Source: Pegea sp. RAD2-039 | Taxonomy: Eukaryota; Chordata; Thaliacea; Salpida; Salpidae | Length of the DNA: 64,000 nucleotides | NCBI GenBank assembly: GCA_034620365.1 | Contig: JAQGEQ010000071.1 | Location: 4,712,001-4,776,000, forward strand | Reading direction: 5' to 3' | Part shown: piece by piece, positions 13,701 through 26,819 of the stretch | Numbering within the stretch: the first letter of the stretch is position 1 | How the letters are laid out: each line of letters opens with the position of its first letter | Notes under the pieces: generated by a model | Told to the model about the DNA's origin: nothing | The model's database searches: none | What the model saw: only the letters and a program-made list of their open reading frames with translations | Translations under genes and position numbers: made by a program

Positions 13701-16700
13701 GTAAAACTATAAACCATTAATTACGATTGGCTGCAGAAGATTTGAATAAAAAAGTTTTATACTATAATGCATAAAAACATATTTAAATAATTAAATTCTA
13801 ATAATATAAAATTATATATTAAACGTGTTCAGATAATAAATTTCAACTATTTTAGAAGATTAAGTAGAAATTGTCATGTCAGACTTTCTCGTGCTGTTTA
13901 AGCTGAAGTTAAACCGTTTTAATATTACCACAATTGTCATTTCTAAAATATAATTCCTTTTTTTCTATAATATTAACGTTCTATGTGATAATTATTATTA
14001 TAAATAATATTATTTACGAGAATGTGTGTTAGCGAAATGTACTGTTTTCAGACCCTTTCCCCCGCCTCTTTCAAGACTTTTCTTGAATTCAGTGTCATTT
14101 ATTACCAACTGTTTTGATATCTGGAACTTTATTATTAGTTTAGCTTAGCTTTTTTATTTAAGCTTATAAGTGTCGTTGTCCAAAAGTAAGAATAAAACAC
14201 AAAAAACAAACCAACTAGATACTGTAAACATCTACAATTTCGAATTTGAATCAGTTTAAACCTGCTTGTTTCATTATAAATTCAAGCATTAAATCAAATT
14301 CAAGCTTCAGCTTTTGTTTATCTGAATCTGTTTTCAAAACTTTGGACTTTAAAAAATTGTATTTTTTTTTGTAAATTGAAAATTTTTTGAAATTTAATAT
14401 GATTGATACTGACAGCTCATATCAGTTAATAAGGTTTAAGATTGAAGATCTAATAATAATTTCTTTTCTAATTCAATACTTTGTGATAAAAAAGAAATAT
14501 TTACTTTTAGATAAAAGAAAAATATAAACGTAAAAACGAAATTAATTTACTAAACTAAATCTAAACTCGATTTATTTACAGATTTATTCACAGCAAGGAA
14601 AAACCGTTTCGATGCTCACATTGTGGAAAAGGCTTTTGCCAATCACGGACACTGGCTGTTCACAAAACTCTTCATCTTAAAGTGAGTAGTTCACAGTTTT
14701 TAGTTTATACTAAAGTCTAAATATAAGCTGAAAGCAAATAGTCCTTTTATCTTACTTTTTGTCCGAGGCTTACCTGCTTGTTAGCAAGTGAAACTTACTT
14801 GAGTGTAAACGAGTATTATTTAAAATAACAAAAAAAATGTAAACTTCATCCATAAAAGTGAAAAGGTAGAAAAAACAATTTGTGTTTATTTCTAGTGATA
14901 TGTATAATCTTTCTAAAATATGTTAAACTTTTTATTTTAATCCTTCAAACTATATTTATAGTTAGCAAGCTAACCAAAAGCTGCTTAAAAGTGTTTCTTA
15001 TAAGTATTTAATTTTTATTCTACAAATGAACTTTGTTCGTATTCAAGTTAATTTGTAAGTTTAAAAGAGGACAACAAGTAAATAATAGTAAAAGTAAAAA
15101 TGTTTATTCAGATACAGATTAAAACTTCAATTGAAACTTCACTCAAGCTCTTATGATAGCAACAAATAGGTCAAAGTTGTAAAATCTACCTTAAGTGCCT
15201 ACTTCACAAAAAAACTACTTTTAATTCACATGCTGTCTGTTTGAAATAAAATCAACGAAAACAAAAGAAGCAGATTACAATACACAAATACCAACATGAC
15301 AAAGAAAACAACAGACTAAAAAGGAATAAATTAGACAATAGTGCAATGATGGACGCTTGAACATAGCAAAGATATAATTTTTCTCATGGTAGTCCGTCAA
15401 ATAGACTCTCTCTTCCTCACATTTCATTGCTATAATCTCAGTAGTCGTTCTTTGAGTGTCTGTGCCAACGAATTAAACAATGAAACAAGGATTTACATGA
15501 CGTGAGAACTCACTGAGCGTCAGCACTATCTTAGATTGTGTTTTATCACGTGATAAAGATGAAGCTAGCCCGGAAGTAAGAGTATATCTAATTCTAAGGT
15601 TTTTCTGTGTAGATGTAAAATATTAGGCTTTATGGTCAGTTGATTATGACAGAAAGTATAGGCCACCCGCAATTTTTATTTTATACTTGGTTAGCTCAGA
15701 AGTTGGTTATTTCTAAACCTCAATCGTTTTATAAATCTCTTTTAGCTGCCATAAGCCTACATAAAATAAAGAAAACTGAATAATTAACCAAGAAAATAAA
15801 TAGATAAATTAGATTTTCCCAAATTTGTTCACAAATAAAGTTTTTAAGATTTTAAGTAAGTTGAAAATGCAATGAAATTTAAATATCAAAATTGCTACAA
15901 ATTATTACTTTAATGCATTTAGTAGATTAATAATAGACAAATTATTTAATCTTGTGGCTAGCTATAAGCATATAGTCGTAAAATTTCACCTGAATTCTGC
16001 AAATAATGAATAAATGGTGTTAATCTTGTAAATTTTGCAAATTTTTCAAAAGCAATAAATTATTCGTAAAAATTTGGTTTGGTAATATCATTACTTATAC
16101 AAGGACGGCTTTATCTATAAATCATTAAAATTTTTTCTAGATAAATTTCTTTCAGTTTTAATTCATCATTTATATTCTTATACGCCAAACCTGTCATTGC
16201 AATAATTAAGATATACATTTTTCGAATAAACATTTATTTTGTAAATAATAATATTATGTTTATACAACTAACAAAACAGCAAAAAGAAAGTGATAAAACC
16301 TCTTGTTTTTTTAAAACTTTAATAGAACATTAAGCTAGTAAACAACTATCTTTTAGACTTACCAAACAAAAATATATAAATAAATTAGTCATCTTTATAG
16401 ATTTAGAGGTTAGAAAATGAAATTTGAGGTTTTATCTTCAGCTTCTTCAAAGTATATGCAGTAATAAATCAGCCTACTTGGTTTTTGAAAAACGCAGCAA
16501 GTTTTTACCAACAAAACTATATAGATATCAAAGTTTAAAGAAAAAAAATCAACTAATCTACTTTAATTTTCAAGTTTAGCTCACATGTATAAAATTGAGG
16601 TATTTTTCAATTATATTCACAAAAAAATTAATTAAAAAGTTTTGATAACTTTTGGTGAAAATTTTATAAATGCTAGCAAAGTAATTAAATTTGTGTATGC

Positions 16701-19700
16701 TCTTTAAAATCAAGAAGCTATAGATACAATAAACAATCAAATTCAAACTTGTGCATCTGACATCTAGTTTAATTGATAAATAATTAATGAGCTTACTGGT
16801 TATCAACAATTTAGGAAATATCTTTTCCTTTTGTCACTGTAATTATTTAGACAAAATAATATCGAAAATATTTATTTAGAAGTCAAAATTATCCATATAG
16901 TTCTAAACTTTCCAAATTAAAGTGCCAAAAATTGAATAGCACAGAACGTAAAGGTCACCAAGTCTACTTTATTCGAAAAATAAAGAAAAATAATGAGACT
17001 AAATATAAGATAAATACAAAAGCAAAAGTTTATATTGTTCTAATGTTTTGTTGCTCAAAGTTGCTCGAAGCAATTAGAAGAAGAAAATTGTTGAAACCAT
17101 TTAATAGTTGTATAAATGCATCTACTTTATGCGTTGTTTTTTCTGGATAAAATTTGAAGTTTACATATTTACTAGCGACGAAATACTTTCAGAAATGCAT
17201 TCATTGTAAAATTTTTGATATATTTTTGACAAATGTACATAGCTTTGGTGGTCTATTTTTCAAAGTTTGCTGTCTAATATTTACTTCATTATACAAAATT
17301 ATGAGTAAAAATGTTAAAAAGAAACCAATAAGAATGTTAATAAATGGTCTGATATACTCAAGTTTCAAAAATGACACAAAGCTTCTAGCTTCTGATAGTT
17401 AGGAATTGATGGTTTGAAAATTTACAATAATATTTAAAGCTATTCTTCATGGCTTAGTTTTAAGATGCTTGTGAATTATTTATAAGAAAACAGTAGCTTT
17501 GAGCTATATTTTTGGTACGAATGTCTGCTCGAAAGTAGGTCATTTATTGTTCATTCATTACTCTGTACATTAGCTTTTTTATCAAATGAAATATTTATCA
17601 TGTGCCTCTGCCAAATGTTAACTATTTATTTTAATAAATAAGGAAGTAGGGCCTAACAAAGTTTTAATTTGAAATAATTTTTACAAATATTTTAAAAGAT
17701 AGTTATGGAAAATATTTTTATATACTATTTAACAATTTTTTTTAAAACTGAAATAACAAATACCTGAATATTACTTGTGGTGTTTATACAAAAAGAAATT
17801 AAATTGTGTAAACAAAGAACTTATTAGAGATTTTTTATTGATAGATTAACAGTATTGAGTTTTTTTGAAATTCAGGTCAAGTTTTATTTATTGCAATCAA
17901 CCACAAATATCTAAAATTAGTTTATAATTGGTTTCCGTCGAGTGAAATAAGAAAATAAACTTTAGCTAAAGTCTTAGAAAGCTCTGACTTCTAACCACAC
18001 GATCAAATTAGGTTTGGTTTATCAACAAACTTACATACCTAATAATAAATAACTTAATAGAAATTAATTATAAGAAAATATGACAAATATTTATGAATGT
18101 CTTGGTCAAATACTCAATGATATTTTGTGTTCAAAGCTAAAAATTAAATTGTTAAAGAATATCCGACGGTTTACTGTCTGAAAAGTTCCAATTTTGATAC
18201 GTTTTTAGGGATAGTTAAACCAATAATGAAATAATGAAATTTCAAAAGTAATTTTAGTGTTTAAATATCGAATATTTTTTATTATAATTAAATTTATGCA
18301 GTTTTCATGGAACCTTAAGTATTAAAGATCAACTTTGAAAAACTAATGTTACCTTTATTTTATCTATTTTTATCATATTTTCATTGTTAATTATCTACAG
18401 TAAAATCTCCTGTCAAAATTATAATAAATGAGCGGAAAAGTATTGCACGCTACTATTTAATATAAAATTTCAATAAAAATGATTGATCTAAAAAACAGAT
18501 AAAAATGCTTTCCTTGTCTTTTTAGTATAACGATTTCTTGAATAACTAAATTCATAATGTAAAGTATAAGGATAAACACAGAAGTAACACTAGCCTATTT
18601 GAAATTGTTTAAATAGCGCGGACTTAAAAGTATGTTTGATGTGTTGCAGTTCTTGAAATCTAACTATTTCTATAATTACAAAATTGAAAACTGTTATTTC
18701 TGAATTTTTGAAATACAGTTATCTCAACTATTTTGTAAAACAAATTGCTTCATTAGTATAAATTGATTGTAAAAAAGTGAGTTAAGACTGAATTCTTTGT
18801 TCTTTTATGACTATAATGAATCATGTTTTAATCTAAATTTGTAAAATAAATTTAAATAAAACGTTTTAAAAATTAGTTGTGTATAAGGCTTTTATAAAAT
18901 GCTATATGGAAATTAGAAATTTAGGGTTAGTTTGTTTTATTTAACTAGTTTATTTTGTTCAGCAAAAAGAAATTAATTTTATCCATAAAATTCAGTGAAT
19001 TTAATATGAAATTGATTATATTGTTATCAGTTTTTATTACTTGGAAAAAATGTATGTAATTCTATTATAAATTTCAAAAGATTTTATGGTATGGTTTAAA
19101 CATTTTAATATAATTTAGAAGTGCAACTATTATATTCCAAATACAAACAAAAGTTACAAATAATTTAGTTTTTTAAATAAATTTTAGTTTCGTAATTAAG
19201 TATAAAAGATTTGATGATATGAATGCTTTTAGTGGCACTTCATTAAGTTGCAAAACTTCTTTTATCATTTACTTTATTTTCATTTATAGCGACCATCATT
19301 TTATTTCAACTTTATTTCTCAATAAAAATATAAAATTGATTTCTAACATTTAACTTTGGAAAAACTATTTCAAGCAAAATTGAGAAATCCTAAATCATCT
19401 GAAGATGAATAACTGATCTTCCTCTTTTGACAGGAGCCGCCGTTTCAATGTACTGTTTGTGGACGGAGCTTCAACCAACGCAGCAACCTAAAAACCCACT
19501 CACTCACCCACACTGCAATCAAACCGTTCGAGTGCACAAGATGCAGGTAAACCAACTATTTGTTGATTCATAATTTGAATCATTTTCCACTCTTCTACTT
19601 TTGGTGTCATTTAAATAGAGCTAAATAATTTACCTAATTGAATTTTAAGAAACTGAAACTATTGAATTTTATTTATTTAATTTTCTGTATATTTTTTCGA

Positions 19701-22176
19701 ATTTTGTAATTTAATTTTTAGATGATAGAACCTTTTGTGTGAGTTTTTTGACGATTACCATAAATTAAATTAAGAATATAAAACTAATCTGCATTTTTGA
19801 ACAGCTAGCAGTAATTTGTTTCAAAAGTTTCATATAATCCACAAAAAGTTTTTCCTTATATATATTTACACATTTTTTAGTATAAACCAACAATTATTTT
19901 TATGAATTTATATAATCAAGTCAGAGTTTATTTTAGTCATTGTATAATTAAATTCAAGAATGTTATAGCTTTAATTTTTATAAAAAAATCCTTTTGTATT
20001 CTAATTACCAATATACAAATTTAATAATTAGCTTTAAGAAGCACAATTTTAATCACATTAGTTAAGTTTATTTCAAAACTTAAATAAAAATTTAAGTTAA
20101 AAAAATAATAATAGAAGCAACTATACCAGCATTACTTTTATTGAAAATATTGAACTATTTTATTACTCTATTTAAAAATTTTAATTTTCTGACGTGATCT
20201 AAAGTTGATGGGCAGATATTTTAAGTATTCACAATAGTCAAGTTATTATATTTAATTTCATAAGCAGTCCACAAAGTATTAACTAAGAAGTTGTCTTAGT
20301 GATTTTATTTAACACATAGTTACAGCTCTTATAGCGAACACAAAAAACAGTATGAGCAGAAAGATAATAAGAGGTCTTAAGTATCCCGGCCAGACATTAA
20401 ATTAATGTATAAAAAATAGGAATATTTTAGAGGTAGACATTAATGATTAATTGAATAAGTGATAATCTATTTGTGATATCCTATTTCAATCTTCTATTGA
20501 TCATTTATTTAAAGTACCTAAAATACGATGCAGTAAATGATCATCACCCTATCTCTTAATCACCTTCTACTATTTTGTCAGCACAACTTAAGGGCTGCTT
20601 CACCTGTAATTGAGTCATACCAGACCTGAAACTTTGAACCACTATACAACTACTTCACTGCTTAACACAAATAAACATTATGTACGAGTCATTGCATCAC
20701 TAATTTACTGATATTTCTGACAGCAGATAGCAACGAGTAGGTTTTAGCCACAGGCAGAGATCTTTGTAAACGTGAGAAGATACATTCACCGCTGATAAGT
20801 GCAGTGCTATAGCATATGTATAACAATTCTCTATTGGTTAAACATTTAGACTTTTCTTCTATCAGCTTTCATCCTGTAAAAATGAAAGTTGCCGTTAAGA
20901 TAGATTAAGTTATAAGATGATGTTTAAATGAAAAAGTTTTGAACGTTTTCATTTTTAGATGATTTAAAAGATTGAGGATCAAATTAGGCGGGAAGCTATT
21001 TCTTAATACACTTGGTTTAGTACTTTTCGATAAAAGAAAACTTTAAGCTTCATATTTTAATAACCTTGAAGTTACATCTTTAAGTATTAAACTATATACA
21101 CTTTATTAAAATATCATATTTAAAAAATAAAATAATTTATTTAAATATTTAATCATAAAACTTGAAAAACTTAATTGTGATTAAACATTAAAGAATATCA
21201 AAAAACTGATAATAATATTTCTTACCAACTTGAAAGATTTTTTGTTATGATAATTGATTCCATTTATAAATTAAACTTGATGAAAACAATTAAACTTCAA
21301 AAGAGAGATAAACGATTTTCAGCTAATATCAACAAATCATCAAACTAATGTTACGAAAGTAAGGCTTTGAAAATATGACCATACTCAAATATTTGCTTAC
21401 AAAAGCGTGACCAGAGCTTTCGAGACAGATGAATTTCTATACATCTGCTATTTATGTTTAAAGTGGATGTTTGCTATGATACTTTACGATTTATAAAAAT
21501 GAAAGGATAAGAAGTTCAAGTCACCAAAGAAAGTTTGCTATTTTCATTAATAATACCTTCGCACCAGATAAAGGTTTACAAAACAGACACAGGACCGTAT
21601 GAAAGTTGAAACTACTTCTTTCAAAACCATTTTAAAGATTAAAATAAAACTTTTAAAACATATCGAATAACAGTTTGTTTAATTCATAACATATATATGT
21701 TGTAATGTGATGTCACGCTTTGAAAATATTTAATTGCTATAATTATCTAAATATGTTTAGCAAATTCAATCTAGTTTATAGAATGTTTTTCAAGTTGTTT
21801 ATCTGCATTATATAAATAGTTTCTCGCTGAAAGTTAAACAATAAAAACTTTTAGCTTAATTTAATCTAAGCATTATTTCTCAGCCAAAAATGATAACTTT
21901 TTAGTTTAATCACATTTACTAACGAAAAATCTCTAAAAGATATAATTTGTTTAATCTAGAAAAGTCTTCCGACGTAATTGTGATTTGAAGAGACATATGT
22001 TTACTCATTGTCAGCCAATTACAACAAGTGCACCAGTTTCAGGTGCTCCATCCACTTCATATACTTCTACATTGCCAGCATTTTGTGAACCGACATATTT
22101 TAACCCTATACCTCATGTGAAGACTGATATCTTGCAGAATAATATTGCATTGAACAGTCTTGAAAGCAAAATATGA
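1740..22176 (+). CDS. osr: Odd-skipped-related C2H2 zinc-finger transcription factor
   Basis: Coding exons are 1740-3172, 14582-14681, 19434-19546 and 21960-22176, all with GT-AG introns and matching phases, giving about 620 residues. Exon 1 encodes a long Ser/Asn-rich N-terminus (residues 1-430), then finger 1 ([10 protein letters not shown]...HERTH, from residue 431) and most of finger 2 ([19 protein letters not shown]). Exon 2 finishes finger 2 and encodes finger 3 ([19 protein letters not shown]). Exon 3 carries finger 4 ([19 protein letters not shown]) and starts finger 5, which exon 4 completes (RRNCDLKRH). The linker TDERPY and the finger helices match Drosophila Odd/Bowl/Sob and vertebrate Osr as I remember them. 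The family are nuclear DNA-binding regulators of gut, kidney-like and segmental patterning. A PFSLSAF stretch near residues 96-102 loosely resembles an eh1 Groucho-binding motif. After the fifth finger there is only a short tail of about 50 residues. The start at 1740 is the first ATG after an in-frame stop, but an upstream alternative exon exists at 1086. Confidence 0.95.
5880..6760. promoter_or_regulatory. Candidate intronic regulatory patch
   Basis: Base composition and word diversity rise here compared with the surrounding intron. It includes paired ATCGAT-like words near 5,998-6,010, a Sox-like TTGTTGTTATTGAG stretch near 6,105-6,118 and a homeodomain-type TTAATTAG just after it. A 75-codon open frame at 6146-6373 has a non-ATG start and no recognisable motif, so I do not call it a gene. 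The regulatory role is inferred from composition and from the location inside a developmental gene. Confidence 0.3.
14021..14051 (+). repeat. Copy 1 of a 31-bp shared motif
   Basis: The stretch begins AATGTGTGTTAGCGA and ends TTTTCAG. It matches 30624-30654 at 26 of 31 positions without gaps, the first 15 bases being identical. It lies 530 bp before Osr exon 2. It could be a short conserved regulatory word or the remnant of a dispersed repeat. Confidence 0.5.
15280..15680. promoter_or_regulatory. Candidate intronic regulatory patch
   Basis: A G+C-richer block within intron 2, with no open frame longer than a few dozen codons. It contains a palindromic ATCACGTGAT at about 15,546-15,555 (an E-box CACGTG core) and the 11-mer AGGCCACCCGC at 15660-15670, also present upstream of the gene at 770-780. 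The enhancer role is inferred. Confidence 0.3.
16932..17402 (+). mobile_element. Decayed LINE reverse-transcriptase fragment
   Basis: One reading frame stays open for about 156 codons except for a single stop at 17148-17150. The order of features fits the non-LTR reverse transcriptase of CR1/jockey-like LINEs. [21 protein letters not shown] stretch resembles the family pattern D-V-I-Y-L-D-F-S-K-A-F-D-x-V-P-H-R-x-L-L. [14 protein letters not shown] stretch stands where G-S-V-L-G-P-L-L-F-L-I-F is usual. [13 protein letters not shown] stands for F-A-D-D-T-K-L-L. The catalytic Asp pair is changed to N-D, so it is dead. The fragment may extend beyond both ends. The assignment rests on remembered family patterns. 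Confidence 0.55.
19547..21959 (+). other. Osr intron 3 (2.4 kb)
   Basis: A phase-2 intron inside finger 5, from GTAAAC at 19547 to TTTAATCTAG ending at 21959. It is AT-rich apart from a patch at 20,320-20,900, annotated separately. I see no other feature. Confidence 0.85.
20320..20900. promoter_or_regulatory. Candidate intronic enhancer with homeodomain, GATA and E-box words
   Basis: A distinctly more complex block in intron 3. It holds ATTAATGATTAATTGA near 20,440, TGATCA/TGATCATC words near 20,497 and 20,539, CACCTG near 20,600, and GCTGATAAGTGCAG near 20,793. No open frame is convincing. Clustered binding-site-like words in an intron of a patterning gene suggest an enhancer. This is inference from composition and motif density. 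Confidence 0.35.
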
Positions 22177-25100
22177 GTTGCACCTTACATAATATAAAGC
22201 AACCTCTATCCGCTTCGTTTCATGTTTTATTCGTGAAAATCAATTGAGTTATGAATGTTTGACGCTATACAAAATTATATTCAAAGTTTGTCAATTGCTT
22301 TTGAAAGTGAGCCTGAGTTTTTTTGAGAGCGTCCACTCTCTTCTTGAAGCGACCAAATCGATTTTTCAAGTCGCCTGAATGTTGTTTTTTTATTCCTTAT
22401 TGGTAGTACTTTACATTCTTTGCTTTATCAAACTTTCAATTTATATGAATTGGCGAACTTGATGTTTTCCTTATAACATAATTTTTTTTACTTTTGAAGC
22501 TATTTATCATCACGTTTATAATAGGCAATGAAACTGTAAACTTTTCACGAGTAAATGAAACAAGTCATCTTTTTACGATTATATTAACGTTAAGTTCTAA
22601 AACGAAAAAATGAAAAAATAGCTTTGCCAAAATGCTGTTAAAAACTTCGCCACTTAAAACTTCGATTTCTTGATGTACGAGCAAAATTTCTGAAGCAACC
22701 TTTCATTACTATCTTCTAATTTACTAACTTCATCTTTTTAAATAGCTTAAGCTGATCAACAAATAATCTTGTGATTTGTATTGTTTATTAAAAGCTTTAA
22801 TGCTTAATATTTTAGAAATATATATCATTCATTAAGTTATATCAACTTTTTTTTTTGCTAAAATTATGATCTTGTTAACTTTACTTTATTAAGATCGTTG
22901 TTTTTTACGGTTTGAACGTTCTTCTACATTTAATCTTCATTAAATTTTTCTTTTGCATTTTCATCTATCATATGTTTAATAATAACTTTAGCTATTTTCT
23001 TAAACATACGTTTCATTACTTAACCGTTGATTTAGTTTTTGCCTTTTTGTTACGCTTATTTTAAAGCGAAGTTGCGTTACAAGTAATAATTTCATCTTTA
23101 ACTTCATTTTCTAAGAAGTCTTCTGTAGCTTTAGTGCTTGAAATGAAATTTCATTTCGAAGAAATTTATTTAGGTCTTACCACATCTGAAATATGCCTGC
23201 AAAGCTTAATTAATCAATTGCTTTTGAATAGTTTAAAACTAGCAGAAGTCTGTATAAGAAATTAAAAACCGCAAATACTTCTCTAAAATGTCATTCGATA
23301 ATCAAAAGATGACTCTAATTAAGCTCTTTTAACAGTCAGATTTTGTATTCAAAATTTATGAAAATAACTAAACACTCCTCTAACAAAAACTTTTTGGTGT
23401 TAAGGCTGTTTTGTTTTTCTTTTGTAAGCAACTATAATATACTAAAACTAAATTCTTTGCATATTGTTAATCATCAAGTTCTAAAGATTAAACTTAGCTT
23501 TCAATGGTTAACCTTTAGTGCAAACAAAGACCTTCTTCAAGTAAAGTGAGAGAAAATAGCATTTAGAACACCACAGCAAAGTTTATTTCACGCAGATGAA
23601 TCTGTACAGGTGATAAAGACACTGCTTCTAAAATACCATTGGAGGTTGGCAGTTTTAATTCAATGTAACCACTGAAACCTTACTTTTAAAAGAGGTATAA
23701 AAGCATTTGGTATCAATACAAACATTTTATACTCCTTGTGATATGCTTTTTATATCGAAGGTGATAATTTATTCTTTTATTGGGTTTTCTAGCTACAATC
23801 TGTAATTACTAATTAAAAACTATTACTTCAAATCTAATTTGCTTTCACTTAATTTGTTCAGCTTTGTCTATGCTGTTAGCTCAAAGTATATCGTGTTCTG
23901 TTTTAATATTGATTAACTTTAGTGTTCGTACTGTTTCTTTTTATTGAAATGACATTTTTAAGAAAGTGATTTTGCTTTAGAAACCGTTGTCTAGTTTCAC
24001 TGAAAAATCTCTTTTAGTTTATTGAATTTTAAACTCTATTTGTCACCAAACTGAAATCATTTATAACGTAGCTTCCATTTTAAATTATATCGTTGATATT
24101 TTCATCTTTAATCCTTATAAAATTGTAAATAAAATATTAACAGAGCAACTATATACGTCTCTCTGATCATTTCATGGCGTGATTCCGTTTTTCGTCGCGA
24201 ACAACTTTAAATCTTTACTTTTATTCAACGATTTCGTAAATGTTAATAAAAGAAATCATTGTAGCAAATTTAGTTGCTTTTTTTGTGGTCTTATTAAGCA
24301 GAAATTACGTTTATTATTTCTGATATAAAGAACTTTTCGTGATAATCATAATATCAACAGTTTAATGTACAATTTGCAGACAAGTAATTGGTTATTTATA
24401 GAAACAAATATTTTCTACGAAATAAGTCGGAAAATAAATTTTTCTAAAAATGAATATTTTAGCAAAAGTTCAAGATAGTTTTATAAAATAATGTTAAAAA
24501 AGCATCGATTTTCAAATTAAATGTCAATAATCATATTTAGCATATAAAAAATCTAACTTAAGTTTACTTTGAGATTTATGAAAATGTTTAATTTGAAAAT
24601 TTAGTAGGTCAGATTTTTTTCATAATTTCTTTCTCTTAGTCATGATGCATTGTTGAGTTAAAAATGTTTATCTACTTATTTAGTTTCAATCCAGACGAAA
24701 AAATTTATAAAAGAATGTTAAAAGAAAGTTATTTAAATTCAGAAATGACTTTATTTAAAATTGTAAGCGACGATGAATATAGAAATTACGTAAAACAGTA
24801 AAATGAAAAAGTACAAGTAGAAAAACAGGGTTTCCTATAAAAATATTTCAAAAATTTAAAGCACTTTTAAATGATGTTGTTGTAGTGATAACAGCTTACA
24901 TCTAAACGATATTTTATAATAAATTATTACTATTATAAACGGTTTTTTATAAGGAAGCAATTTCTTCTTAAATATAATTTTATAATTGAATTTTAATTAA
25001 AATATTTTTATTATTTCTGTATAATGTTCTCAATCAAATTAAGTTGAAATTTGCTATTTAATAAAGTGAGAAGTAGTATATATAAGCACTAAAATTGTTT

Positions 25101-25229
25101 CAACCCATTTCACTCGATATGACTAAAAGATACAAACAAGTTGATAATATGACATGCCAAAAATATTGAACAAAGAATCAGAGTTATCTTTATAGAATAT
25201 TTTGGCATTAAAATTGAGAAGTAAGAACA

Positions 25230-25620
25230 AAGAAAATAAACACGTGGCAAGACCATACCTGCCAAAAACATTTTACGCTGGCAGCCATATGATATGGACC
25301 AATGAACATGAACTGATAATCGGTGACATTAATTGAGCATTTGACTACTGAGAAATATCTAGTTGTTGTGCAAATATTCTTCATTTCTTGAAATAAGAGT
25401 GAATGTTCATGGCTTGCATCTCTTGGGGAAAGATCGTTGTATATATTAAATTATTATTTTTTACATCTTAGAGTCATGTTGTGTAAGATCTTGACTAAGA
25501 TTGTTTGTAATGTACAATTCGATTACTTTTACGATGTGACAAGCTTGCTCAATAGAAAGGTACCAGATGAGATAAAGTGAAAGCAGATATATAGACACTG
25601 ATATGAACTTGTTTTTTCTA
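25230..25620. promoter_or_regulatory. Candidate regulatory patch
   Basis: A G+C-richer block that includes CACGTG near 25,241, GGCAGCCATATGATATGG near 25,280-25,297 and ACATTAATTGAGC near 25,327. No open frame of note. Inferred from composition only. Confidence 0.25.
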
Positions 25621-26819
25621 ATCTTAGCTTTTAATTAAAGATGGCTTTCCACCAAGCATATGTGTGAAAACCAGTTTCAAGGTGTTCAACTACCTTCATG
25701 GTTATTTAACATTTTTAAACTTTTGTTCGTATGTGCATTCATAAGATATTCCTCTTCAGCCTTTCATAGCGTTAAAGTTTTTAATTAAAATGTTTTATTC
25801 TCATAAATAGTTACTTTCTAATTATGCTTATATGATATTTATTTAAGTTCTAATGACAAAGATATTTAAAAAGTTTACATCAATCGAACATTGAGATGTT
25901 AGTATTAATAATCTAAATACATTTATTACAGTTAGAATTTAATCTTTAAAAGTAAAAAGAGAAATTTGTTTGAGAAAACGTTCTTACAGTATCGCTATGA
26001 TACAAAAGTTTTTTATAGTTGAATATATCGTCTAATTCTTTTTGTCTTTAAAATTTTAAATAATAAGTTCAGTAATTTAGCATTGAAAGACATTAAAACG
26101 ATAACTGAAAATATAAACTTCCACTTTAGTAAAATTACACAATTTTAAAGTATTAAATAAAGTTTTCAGTTATCTTTAAAGTATCTTTGTAAAATATGAA
26201 TATTTCATAAAAAGTACAAAGTAGTTATAAATAATGCTGATAGGTCCAACAGACAACCATATATTTTCATAAACAGGCATTACGGCTTGCCAGTTTGATT
26301 AAATAAAACGTTATCAGAACTGTAGAAAGTATGTTAATATCATGATAAAGATATCATTATCAAACTGATATTATAAATAGCTGTTTACGAATTATGCGAA
26401 AAGGTAAACATACTTTATATTTGTATGAATGGTTTTAAATTCAAAAGTAAGAAAGTAATAACATAGACGTAGATCGATTACAAAGCTTAACAATTTTGAA
26501 AATATATCATCTTCAACTTGCGCTAGTATCGTCAATAGTATTAAGCTTGCAATTTTGTAAATCATGGAATGTTTATTAGATATTAACAATTTGATAACAG
26601 TAGATTCTGGGCTTATAAAACATAAAGCAATATATCATTAACATTTTATTTAAGTATTTGTATACTTAAAATTATGATTGAAAAATTGCTTTGATTTCAT
26701 TATACAGATACAAGTTAAAGATCGGTTTGAATCTCTTGGTAATAAACTGTAGATGGCATTATTTTGTATTATAATAATATTTAAGGTGACTAGCTTCCTA
26801 AGTGTTACTTACATATCAG

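Larger units (their letters stand above)
3173..14581 (+). other. Osr intron 1 (11.4 kb)
   Basis: The intron interrupts finger 2 in phase 2, between GTAAGA at 3173 and TTTATTTACAG ending at 14581. It is strongly AT-rich with no convincing host exon. The open stretches inside it are short and low in complexity. Notable contents are a G+C-richer patch at about 5,880-6,760, a smaller one near 5,430-5,520, and one copy of a 31-bp motif at 14021-14051 that recurs at 30.6 kb. Confidence 0.85.
14682..19433 (+). other. Osr intron 2 (4.75 kb)
   Basis: A phase-0 intron between fingers 3 and 4, with donor GTGAGT at 14682 and acceptor TTTTGACAG ending at 19433. Apart from a decayed LINE (16.9-17.4 kb) and a G+C-richer patch (15.28-15.68 kb), it is plain AT-rich sequence in which I see nothing else. 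Confidence 0.85.
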
